From positions 1,054,001 to 1,118,000 of the forward strand of contig JAJIRX010000510.1 of the NCBI GenBank assembly GCA_023853785.1: 64,000 nucleotides of DNA, read 5' to 3'. This document shows, in pieces, positions 35,201 through 45,109 of the stretch (position 1 is the first letter of the stretch; every line of letters begins with the position of its first letter). A model generated the notes under the pieces. It worked only from the letters and a program-made list of their open reading frames with translations. It was not told where the DNA came from and did no database searches. This DNA is from Psilocybe azurescens (taxonomy: Eukaryota; Basidiomycota; Agaricomycetes; Agaricales; Agrocybaceae). A program made the position numbers and the translations under genes.

Positions 35201-35904
35201 CGTAGACCCTTTAAAACCCAAGAGTGTTGATTCTTATCTACATATTTCCTAACTAGACTTGGTGGAGACCTTGTGTATCATGCCTGCGAAAAGAGGTGAA
35301 AACTTTCACTTAGCTTGCAAGCGCTCGTGATGGATCAGAATCATCGGCAATGACCGATAACTGTTCCCGGTTGACATTTTTCAGATTTTTCACTCAAGTT
35401 CCACTACTAGAGTGAATTGCCGCCGCTGGCGGCTTACGCCTTGCTCGCCAAAAACAATATTACAAGGTGCGGGAATATCTTATCTTTGAGTCACATGTAT
35501 GTAAAGATGTTAAAATGTTGCGATGACAGGGATATATAGAATTTTGACCCTCCCTAAAACCCTTGCAAGCAAGGAAACTTTGCTGCCTTTGCCCTTCATG
35601 AATGACAGTGAACGCTTTCCTACAAGCTACTACTAGTCGTAACATTGATCTCCATCCATGAAAAGGGGATGATGCCCAGTTTCAAATATCTCATAACAAT
35701 CTAGATGCGGTTCTAGACAAAAATTGTTCTGGAATCCAGTTCCTACCGGTACGATATCACCTCCATCTCTCACGAAGCGTTGGGCCTGTTGAGTCATCGT
35801 TGTCAGCGGCTCGGCAGGGCTTACGGTCCCGTAGCTTCTTTGGGGGATCATCAAAGAATAGAAACAGCTCGTTCGTCTTTCTTTCGCACCACTGCCTTCC
35901 TCCA

Positions 35905-37900
35905 ATGCTTGGAATTCAAATCCACGCCCTATCTCTCAACTTGATCCAGGACAGCAAGATCACCAATATTAACTTATATACCAATCGTGCCCAGGTTACT
36001 CGATCCTACAAGGTTAATGTTGCTTCTGGGCAAACCAAACTTACCATATCATGCCTGCCTAATGTCGTTGATTATGGGTCTCTCAGGTGAGTGTTCAGAC
36101 CCTGAGTTATACGGTTACGTTAATTATTTCACAGGGTAGAAGGGAGAGGTCCTGCCGTTATTCAGGACGTCACGGTGTATACGGTGCCGATTGAACGACC
36201 CGACAGTTCATCCCCTCTACTAAAAGAACTTGACAACAAAAAGGAAAAGACGAACAATGTCCTGAAACGCTGTTGCAAAGCACTCGAAGCCATTGACAAA
36301 TACATGAGTAATATTTCAATTGAAAGTCTTGACATATCCAAGCTGGGTGAAGCAATGGATATCTACGACACCACGGAACAAAAGTGGGACGAAAGGATCA
36401 TTGATATCAAGAAGGAAATGGAGAACATAGACAGCCAAATCATTCAAGAGACAGAAAGACTGAAAAATTGGTTGAAAACAAGAAATTACGCACAAACGTT
36501 GCTATGGGACTATTTACAGAATCCCCTGCTGAAGTGGAGATTATTTTGATTTACGGTATGTCTGCAAGAACTACCATACCAATCATTCATTAATACTTCT
36601 ATCTTTTCTCTGTAGCTGTATCCAATGCTTACTGGCACGCCGTATATGATATCCGGGTCGATATGCAAACTCCAGGCGCACCTGTACAGGTGATTTATAA
36701 AGCTGCCATTAATCAGAGAACCGGAGAAGTAAGTGTGATTATTTTATTAATACCCACACCCAGTAGACATAAGGCTTGTTCAACAGATCTGGGAGAACGC
36801 GCCAGTTACTCTGGAAACTTCACAGCCTACATTTGGTCTAGAACTCCCTGACCTTCAGCCTTGGTACATTACTTATGAGAAGCCTGTTGTGCGAAGACAC
36901 ATGCAAACGCAGAGACGCACTACAGGGGGGAAAGCTCCTCGCCGACGGCTCACCGCGTTGGCAGATCGAGACGAGGACGAGGACGAGGACGACAACGAGG
37001 ACGACATGGATATTGATGTTGCAGAAGTCACATCAAAAGGAGATATAAGCGCTACTTTCCGTGTTCCTGGTCTCACCACTATTCCAAGCGACGAAGAAGA
37101 GCACGGCGTGACAATTGCAGTTCTACAATTGGACGCTAAAATCTTGTGGGTGTGCATACCGAAGGGTGATACTCAGGTCCATCTTGAGGTGAGTTGCAAT
37201 ATATTTGTGTCAGCATGCTCTACAGATTAATCCATTTGGTATTCTACAGGCGAACATAACCAATTCTTCCGAGTACACATTCTTGCCAGGACCCAGCAAT
37301 GTCTACGTTGACCAAAGCTTTATTTCTCGCTCTAAAATTCCTGGTGTAGCCCCACTCGAGACCTTTACTTGTCCTCTTGGGTATATTGCAGCTTCATTTA
37401 CTTGACGCTATCGTGATAGTATACTGACACCTCAATGCTTCCAGTGTTGATCCGTCGATTCGGGTCACCTATCACCCGCAAGAGAAGATGACCTCTGAAT
37501 CCGGATTCTACAACAAATCCCTCAAATATGTGTACTCTCAACGAATATCTGTCCACAATACCAAATCTGTTGCGGTCGACAAGCTCAAAATCATTGACAA
37601 AGTTCCTGTTTCGCAAGATGCGAATCTTATTGTCAATCTCATCAATCCGACTCTTACTCTTCCGGCTCCCTCTGCGGTTGGCATTGCTACCAGCAATAAA
37701 GCACTACCTATCGGTAAAGGTTGGTCATGGTATTCTTGCACAGTGGAATGGTGCGGAGGAAATCCGGAGCCGATGTGTCGGCTCTTGGGAAAGACGGTAA
37801 ATTGAATTGGATCTGCAGTGTTCCTGCATTGGAGAAAATAAATCTTCTCCTTCAGTGGGAAGTGGTTGACTCTCAGAGAAGACATATTTATGGCCTTTAG
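35905..37900 (+). CDS. DUF4140/DUF4139-type protein, copy C, with frame breaks
   Basis: Co-linear with copy A over its whole length: DSKITNINLYTNRAQVTRSY, coiled coil (KKEKTNNVLKRCCKALEAID), VYDIRVDMQTPGAPVQVIY, an acidic insert (DRDEDEDEDDNEDD), ATFRVPGLTTIPSDEEEHGV, FLPGPSNVYVDQSFISRS and a C-terminus LLLQWEVVDSQRRHIYGL before the TAG at 37898-37900. Intron positions equal copy A, but the first intron has a normal GT donor (gtgagt). The frame changes near 36470 (GG), near 37711 and near 37757, so no single frame covers the protein. Conservation stays high after each break. It may be a young pseudogene, or a gene with sequence errors. Confidence 0.65.
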
Positions 37901-38642
37901 TTAACAGATAGATACAAAATTTCCAAACTATTTGAAGTCAAAGTCAAATGTTCAGGTTAATATGGCATCCGCGACTTCATTGTAATATGATTTTTAACCC
38001 ACTTCGACTTATCTCACAATTCACCCTCAACAAGATATTGACAAGTTTGCCTGAATATCACTGTATCAGAGGACACTTCTTTCTCGGTGAATCCATCTGG
38101 CTTCTTCAGCGCATCGTGTTCTACATACAAAATACAGATATGCCAAGTGTCGCCAGTACTATAGAGCCTTTTCAGATCCCACCCGTCTGATTCTGACTTG
38201 TTTCCTAAGCGAAGAACACAGCTTCGGGCACTGTAAATTTTCATTTTTTCCTATTTGGTGTACATATACTCGTAAATTGCGTCTCGGAGAATCAGCAGAC
38301 CACAGTGATCGATTCTTGTGGCCTGGTGGCTAATTAGATTCGGTATATGTCTCACTATGTAGACAAAAATATCGAACTATCAATCATGTCATTTGGTCGA
38401 CTGAATGATACAGTGACCTAGCCAAAAGTATTCATCCTACACAGCCCGTATAATGAGCTACTGAACCCGTTTATGATTGCTATAGTCATGGAAGCGAACT
38501 AAGGGAGTCTTCGTCGTCCAAATCCCTGGTTACTTGGATTCCTGAAATAACGAAGCAAATTGTCCTTCCTTTCGTTTACATGTCAGAGTAAAATTACCCC
38601 ACACATCTTGTGTAAATATCATAGACTCTGTCTGCTGTCTGT
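37901..38642. other. intergenic region
   Basis: Downstream of DUF4139 copy C, ending at the fold-back element. Nothing else recognised. Confidence 0.35.
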
Positions 38643-38904
38643 CATCAGCAAATCTGGGAAATTCTCATTTAGCATTATTATTTGGACCTAGCAAGAAATA
38701 GCAATATATAGCAATTCAAATGTTTATGAGATTGTTACAATATTATGACCTCATAATATATTTGCTTGTATTGTCTTATAATAGCTTAACAATTTTAATC
38801 TCTGAGGTTTATAATATTACAATGATCTTGTATTGCAATATATTGCTATTTCTTGCTAGGTCCAAATAATAATGCTAAATGAGAATTTCCCAGATTTGCT
38901 GATG
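38643..38904. mobile_element. fold-back / MITE-like element with 73-bp terminal inverted repeats
   Basis: Left arm 38643-38715 and right arm 38832-38904 are inverted copies that differ at one base of 73. The outer ends read catcagcaaatctgggaaat (left) and its reverse complement (right). The AT-rich middle (about 116 bases) is itself a weaker inverted repeat (attgttacaatattatgacc against its counterpart near 38800), so the whole element can fold back. It has no open frame and cannot encode a transposase. Weak similarity of the flanks (ctgctg) suggests the arms once reached slightly further. A target-site duplication was not found. Confidence 0.8.
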
Positions 38905-39337
38905 GTGCAGCAGAGCTCATACTATTGTATTCACGAAGTCAGGATTTGTTGCCGTTGGATAAGCGCCGGTCGATGACTCATCAAAAGGCGGAAACCACTC
39001 GTGTTTTCAAAGTAGCCCATACCACAGTAGAAATGCTGTGTAGATCGCTGTGGGTGTAGGTCGCGTGAAGACTGCCATTGACAAGCTGGTCTCACGATTG
39101 AGGTGAACCGAATAAGCTGAAGGAAGTTATGCCTGATCTATGTATAGCCTATCGATCAGACAACGCAGAAACTCGGTCACAATTCGTGATAGTTCGTGAT
39201 GCGACGAAAAGTTTTTTCTTTACTCTTTGTTGATTTCAAGTGCGAGGACTCACAAGACTTTGATCTGTATTTATTATATATAAGGCTACCACAATGTCTG
39301 GCCTTGGTTCGAACAGTTCAACGCCCACTTCCAAGCC
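38905..39337. other. intergenic region upstream of the membrane-protein pair
   Basis: No gene supported. Carries the TATA box listed next. Confidence 0.35.
39275..39283 (+). promoter_or_regulatory. TATA box of membrane protein copy 1
   Basis: TATATATAAGG about 55-63 bases upstream of the ATG at 39338. Copy 2 has TATAAAGG at a similar distance. Confidence 0.45.
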
Positions 39338-40484
39338 ATGCCAATGGAGCAATCAGCATACCTTCCCTTCCTTGTTGGCATTGTCTACCTCGCAGCTACT
39401 TTACCTCTCATCCACGCAAAGGGTGGAGGTAAGGAAGAAGGATCGGATGGTATTGGGGACCTCGCAGACGCTCTCTCCAATGCTCCAACGTGGCAGTGGG
39501 CAACATTTGTCTTGGCCATCATCACGGAACTCTGCACTCTTATCATATTCTTCCAATTCATTCGGGCGCTCATTCGATATCAGCACAGGACCAAAAGAAT
39601 GGACCGTCGTCCCTGGAGAGCTGGAATACAGGAGCCGCCTTTTGTGTCTTCGGCATTTTAGGGTCATTCTTTTTAGCAATGTTTTACCCCCTCTTCGCTG
39701 TTCAGGTTCTGGCGCCAGATCTTTTCAACCTGTATTGCCTCACATGCTCCCAAATTCCTGCAGGAATGATGCTCATGTGTGGAAATTTTGCTGACATCGC
39801 CATTGCTTGTGCATTTTTGGCTCTACTACACCGTCGACGATCCCTTCACTTTCCCAATACAACACCGGCATGGAAGCTCGTGGTCGACATCAGTATAGTT
39901 GTCCTCATGCTAGCTTTTACTATTGTCGAGACCACTTTCGACTCGCTAATCTCAAAAGTGATATTTACGGTCTACGACATTCCAATTCCCAACCTTTCAC
40001 CTTCCAAATTGGTGACTCTAAATGATATGTCCCATCTATATCTTGCCCTGTACCTCCTTGCAAATATTGATATTACCACTTCCGCTATCATTCTATGGAG
40101 AAAGGTGAAGTCTAGTACGGTGGAGGATGACCAGGTATTTTGCGTTCTTCACTGTGACGTGGATTGAAGGTCTACGCTAATTTTAGACGTTCGCAGGCAA
40201 TCTACAGCTTGTGCTATCGTATCTGTCCTCTTCTTGTTATACAGTGCATCTTTCGGTTGATTGTAGAGATCATTGTCTTTATACCCACTATCCAAGACGC
40301 TTTCATCCGGCTCACTGTAGATAGTATAATCATCGAAAACATCAATTATAGCGCTCTCGACTTATTTCATATATTGATCCTGTTTTTAGTATATACGGAT
40401 GTTCTCAATTACGGACTTCGTAGTTTTTTCCCCGTAAAAGCTGACAGTAGTACTGACATGCCACAGTCACACGATCAAAGCTGA
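39338..40484 (+). CDS. signal peptide plus seven-helix membrane protein, copy 1 (unknown family)
   Basis: Starts MPMEQSAYLPFLVGIVYLAA, a likely signal peptide ending near IHAKG, followed by a short Gly/Glu stretch. Helices by hydrophobicity: TWQWATFVLAIITELCTLII; CVFGILGSFFLAMFYPLFAV; GMMLMCGNFADIAIACAFLA; ISIVVLMLAFTIVETTF; LYLALYLLANIDITTSAIIL; ICPLLVIQCIFRLIVEIIV; DLFHILILFLVYTDVLNYGL. One intron follows VEDDQ (gtattt...cgcag). The frame changes once at the A4 run 39593-39596; conservation with copy 2 continues on both sides. The family is not recognised. Tandem with copy 2 at 41217, same strand and same exon structure. Confidence 0.65.
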
Positions 40485-41216
40485 GATGCAGTACTTTTAA
40501 CTAAATAATATTCCGTAGGCACTCCGTAGTGACTGTAAAAGCATATCTGTGTTCTGACACTTCGTAATTAAATCAGCTTGATGTTCTTCTCGCACAGCTA
40601 GTACAATCCACAACTGCCAGACTTCAGCATATTACAAGATACCAATCTTCATTCGATCTTTCATATCCCTTACTTAGAACCCCCTTGTCTTGGCACCCCC
40701 AAGAACGCTAAGTATGTTCATCTCCCATCACACTAAAGTTGACAGAATTACAATGCTCCGTACTTCTCGCAGAGGTTGTACAATTATACTACACATTTCT
40801 ACCTCTCTATCCATGACAGCACCTGTATAACCCACAAAGCCAAGATAGCTTGGCTTCTGATAAATAAGCGCTGGTCTATGATTATCACAAGGGTGTCTCT
40901 GAGCTCTCTGTAAGATTGCGTATGGATAATGGAGCACGGTATGCGTATACTGCATAACGAAAGCTGCTACCTGCTGCCACCTGGCAGATCAAGAGACTAA
41001 GATTTGGCAGTCAATTGAATGAACAAGTTCGAAACGTATTGGTTTATTTATAGATTGATCATCAGCAATAACAATTTATTGTCTTCGCCAAGTCTTCTCT
41101 CCTTACAGCTACTCCACCTTTACTGATACATGAACCGAGTAGGCGTTAATAGAAGGGTATAAAGGACACTATGTGCCCAAATTTTATCTGACCAATTCAA
41201 CAACCGCTTTCTAGCC
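40485..41216. other. spacer between the tandem membrane-protein genes
   Basis: Short frames only; no motif. The TATAAAG of copy 2 lies at 41158-41164. Confidence 0.35.
41158..41164 (+). promoter_or_regulatory. TATA box of membrane protein copy 2
   Basis: TATAAAG 53-59 bases upstream of the ATG at 41217. Confidence 0.45.
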
Positions 41217-42350
41217 ATGCTAGTGGTACAGTCAACATACTCTTTCATTTTTGCCATTGTCTATCTCGTAACCGCATCACCTTTTGTCTATGCAAGAGGT
41301 AGGGGTGGGGGTGGTGGGAGTACTGGAAGTTCTGGGAGTTCTGGGAGTTCTGGGACTACTGGGACTACTGGGAATAGTGGATACGTAGACGGTGGGGCAG
41401 ATGATGGTAAAGGAGGAAATGATGGCTCGGACTTTGTGTCAGATGCGGCCTCTAATCTCGCCGTCCAATCGTGGCAGTGGGCAACTTTTGTTACTGCTGT
41501 GATCGCAGGAGTCTTTGCCATTATGATATTTTACAAATCTATTCAAGCACTCGATAAATACTACCGTGCAATCAAAAAGGATGGACCTTCCTCCCTAGAG
41601 AGTTGGAATACAGGGACCGCCTTTTGGGTCTTTGGCATGTTGGGATCATTCTTTTTAGCAGCATTCTACCCCCTCCTCATTATTCAAGCCCTTGCACCCG
41701 ATTTATTCAACGTGCTGAGTGTCACGTACTCCCAGATTCCCAGTGGAATGATGCTCATGTGCGCAAACTTGGCCGATATCACTATCGCTTGTGCATTTTT
41801 GGTATTATTGCACCATCGACATGCCCTTCACTTCGGTGCCACCTCGACATGGAAACGCTCTGTCGACATCAGTTTAGTTTTCCTCATGGTGATTTTTACC
41901 ATTGTGGAGACTGTTTTCGCCTCGTTGACCTCAACGTTCCAATCGTTATCCAAATGGCGGGCGCTCGTCGACATAAACCATCTATATCTCGCCCTCTACC
42001 TTGTTACAACAATTGATATCACCGTCTCTTCTGTTATCTTACGGAGGAAGGTGAAAGCCACTACAATGGAGGATGACCGTGTATGTCACGTTTTCCTCAT
42101 GGGGATTCTAACTTGACACTAATTTAGACGCTCGCAGACTATTCACAACCTGAGCTATCGCGTCTGTTCTCTTCTCGTCATCCAGGGCACTTTCCGGTTG
42201 ATCGAAGAGATTATCACCTATTTGCCCTCTATTCAAGCCACCAACATCAATTACGCCGCCCTAACATTTGTAGATACTCTTATAACATTTTTAGTATACA
42301 CTGAAGTCCTTCTTTACGGACTTCGTAACTTCTCCTTGGGAACGGGTTAA
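41217..42350 (+). CDS. signal peptide plus seven-helix membrane protein, copy 2 (unknown family)
   Basis: Frame-intact paralogue of the gene at 39338. The signal peptide (MLVVQSTYSFIFAIVYLVTA) is followed by an external, repetitive Gly/Ser/Thr segment built from 9-12-nt DNA repeats (STGSSGSSGSSGTTGTTG) and an acidic patch. Seven hydrophobic segments match copy 1, among them WQWATFVTAVIAGVFAIMI, GMLGSFFLAAFYPLLIIQAL, GMMLMCANLADITIACAFLV and LTFVDTLITFLVYTEVLLYG. The motif PSSLESWNTG precedes helix 2 and ALAPDLFNVL follows it. One intron after EDDR (gtatgt...cgcag). A signal peptide plus seven helices is a receptor- or channel-like layout, but no known GPCR motif is visible, so no function is assigned. 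Confidence 0.75.
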
Positions 42351-43401
42351 CTTTTTGCTAGTGACGCATTTACTGGAATAGGGTTATGGCTTTTAACCAA
42401 CGTAGAAATATCCCAAGTATTAGTGGAAATACCGAGCGTTGCCGTGACTGGAGAACTTCTGTGCAAGAACCTGAGTATATCGACGTTGACACCAATGGGG
42501 CCCGGTAAGTGTTTCGTTGCCCCGTACTATCCAATGACTGGCATATACCTTTATGAAGATTTATTGTGAATGTTGAACTTATATATAGGCCTTGATTATT
42601 CCTCGACTAAGTGGTAACCGATTCCAAACAGGAGTGCTCAACATACCAAACTAGATCGGAAACGTTCTGTCTATGATAGTTGAAGAATAGGTGGCAAACT
42701 GTCTATCGACAAAACAACCCTCCCTCGTTTTGTCATAGACAGCACGGTCACCGCTCTAGCACCAGGCATAAATGAAAATGAAAACACTTGAATGGACTAT
42801 AAGCGGAAAGCATGGACATACTCGAGCAGGATATTTGAAATCAAACAGAAGTCATATCTCATGATCCGGGCCCGTTATCTGTTGATGATCCGCTTGGAAC
42901 TGCAAAGGAGCAAACGAGGATTGCTAAGCTCTGAATTAAGACTTGACGAAGACACAACCCTCACGCCTGGTCGGAGTGACAGAGGTAGCAGTCGTTCAGT
43001 GATTTCTTCTGGTGTGAGTTGTTGGGTTTCAGCCTAGGACTCAGTGATTTCAGGGCACAGGGTTTCAACAGACACGCAAGAACTCCTTCAAGTGAAATAA
43101 TGAGGCCCGTATAGCAAGTAACTTCCACATCAAAGGTAGCCAGTGGAATGCGAGGACATACGAAAACGCTGAATGATCATGGGAGTAGGGTGTGCCACGT
43201 CGCGCACTACCAGCGTATGTTATGCAGCGTTCGACGCTGTAACAACACGATAGTCTCCAATGTGCTTGCAAGGTGCACCCGAAGCCAAACCCACTTGAAT
43301 AGTAGTTGAAGATATGGTCCCGCTATCGCCTGTCCGATCTTTATGTTCTGGGAGACATAGCTAGCATATCTCAAATTCTGAATAAGGGGAATATTTGTCC
43401 A
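42351..43401. other. intergenic region
   Basis: About 1 kb with one open frame (42792-43037) lacking any motif and the hairpin listed next. Confidence 0.35.
42700..42741. repeat. perfect-looking short hairpin
   Basis: Arms tgtctatcgacaaaac (42700-42715) and gttttgtcatagaca (42727-42741) are reverse complements apart from one bulged base, with an 11-nt loop. It lies in a gene-free stretch; a possible small inverted repeat or terminator-like structure. Confidence 0.55.
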
Positions 43402-44413
43402 TTACATTTCGCCGCATTCTGCAAAATTTGTGATAAGAATCCTGAAAGAAATCTGAGATATGAAGACGCACCTGTTATTTTAACAACTAGCTTAGGTCTA
43501 TTGTTGGCGCCAGTCGCTACATTTTCAATCTTCCTCAGCGTCAACATTCCATCAATGACCTTGCCAAACACAACATGCTTCCCGTCCAAAAAGTCGCATT
43601 TTGCAGTGGTGATGAAAAACTGAGAGAGGATCGTAAGCGATGGATTAGGCGATTGTAGGATGAACTTTACTTACCTGACATCCATTTGTGTTAGGTCCTG
43701 AGTTGGCCTGAGTCGAAGCCTTTGGTAAGAATGATATCACAGGGACACAGAGTGGTGCGACTCGCCATCGACAGCAGACCGGGACCTGTATGCTTCTCCT
43801 GGAAATTCTCGTCCTATGTAGCGTGAGGCAGGATACTCTCTAAAGTAACAGGCTACTAACAGGGAACTTGTCACCGTATATCGAAAATGAACCTGTCCCA
43901 TCGCCCTTCAAAAAGTCGCCACCTTAAAAGAAAGATGTGAGTGACTACGTGAGGAGTTGATCGTGAAGCTTACCTTGACACATGAAATTAGGGACGCTAG
44001 AATGCCCATGATAAGCCGATGAATGCGGGGAACGGAGAGGTACCTACACTCTGAATGAAAGGTAGTCAGAAAACGAACACCTTCAGATGAAGTCTCTAGC
44101 GCGATTCACCGGTGGAAGGTTGCATTCTTGTACCCTTGAGGTCTTGAGTTCACACTGTGTTCGTCACCTCTGCTAAGCAATCTCTTTGCTGAACAATCAA
44201 GATGGAGAACGCATACCGATATTCGCCTGTACACAGTTGTCTGAAGTTCTCTGCGGTCCTAGAACAAATATTAGACCCGTACTAAGTATCAGGCATTCAA
44301 GTAGCGACGAACTTGGGCACGATATCACTGAACAACTCCATCTTCAGCCTTCCGGCAGGTGTTTCTCCAATGTTGATATCCATGAACACAACTGGACGAG
44401 TTGATGAAGACAT
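43402..44413 (-). CDS. peptidyl-prolyl cis-trans isomerase, cyclophilin H type
   Basis: Cyclophilin of the spliceosomal CypH (PPIH) group, which binds the U4/U6.U5 tri-snRNP. The start is [19 protein letters not shown], then [96 protein letters not shown] and [20 protein letters not shown]. The end ECGEM is typical of CypH. Active-site Arg (FHR), Phe/Met (FMCQGGDF) and Trp/His positions are largely kept (LDGKHVVFG). About eight exons; the stop TAA is at 43402-43404. Intron 43708-43765 has a GC donor (GCGAGT). The RVPNFM segment is one residue shorter than the usual RVIKDFM, so the splice there is less certain. Confidence 0.88.
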
Positions 44414-45109
44414 TTTCTTAGTAGATGTTAACTGAGACGGGTTTGGTTTGGATAAATCTAAGATGAAGACTCGTTCGCCGTTGAGTCCGCCGTGACCGTC
44501 GCTGGTTGAAATTTGCAGCCTGTTCCGGGTTCGTCACAACCATCATGTACAATCCACATTCTCACACACGACGACCTCACCCGCCCGACTTTCAAAGCTA
44601 CGAAACGAATCTGACCCGTTGATAATAATAAAAAAGAGTGCAATTTGCAAGCTATCTGGCAGAACTTTATCCAGTCTAGCCAAAGTGTAATGTTTCTGCA
44701 TAAAATGGAATATGCCGGAATTGCGCACAACCGTTGGACTATCTGTCCCGAGATAAGTCTGAACCAAGTCAGGCTTCGACGTTACAACACTCAGATCGTC
44801 ACACCCGTTACTCCAGTACATGTTTCCTGGGGCGCCCGTGGACTTATAATAATAATATATGGTAGCGGGAAACCCAGACCGCTACACAAAGCCAGGTCAG
44901 TGGGCTCACTAATTGAAGTACCACCCCATGTTTGTACATCATGGTGAAGAATAGAATTTACATTTCAAAGTTTACATGGATGTTACGAATCAGTTACAAG
45001 TACACACAACGAAAGAAGACGGCAGAGCCCCTACGCAGAACTTCGAGGTTACCAGCAAGTTAAATACAAGCGACACGTCTTACGATCCTATCGCTTCATG
45101 GGAATTCGT
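44414..45109. other. intergenic region
   Basis: Between the cyclophilin start and the alcohol oxidase stop, both on the minus strand. No gene supported. Confidence 0.35.

Noticed and set aside
36400..36560. Explaining the DUF4139 copy C frame change near 36470 by an intron
   Set aside because: The only gt...ag pair available would be about 12 nt, far below any workable intron; copy A has no intron here.
37700..37735. 28-nt intron in DUF4139 copy C (gtaaag...cacag)
   Set aside because: Too short to be spliced and does not restore the downstream frame.
41310..41380. CRISPR-like or satellite array
   Set aside because: The 9-12-nt repeats lie inside an open reading frame and encode a Gly/Ser/Thr segment; there are no spacers.
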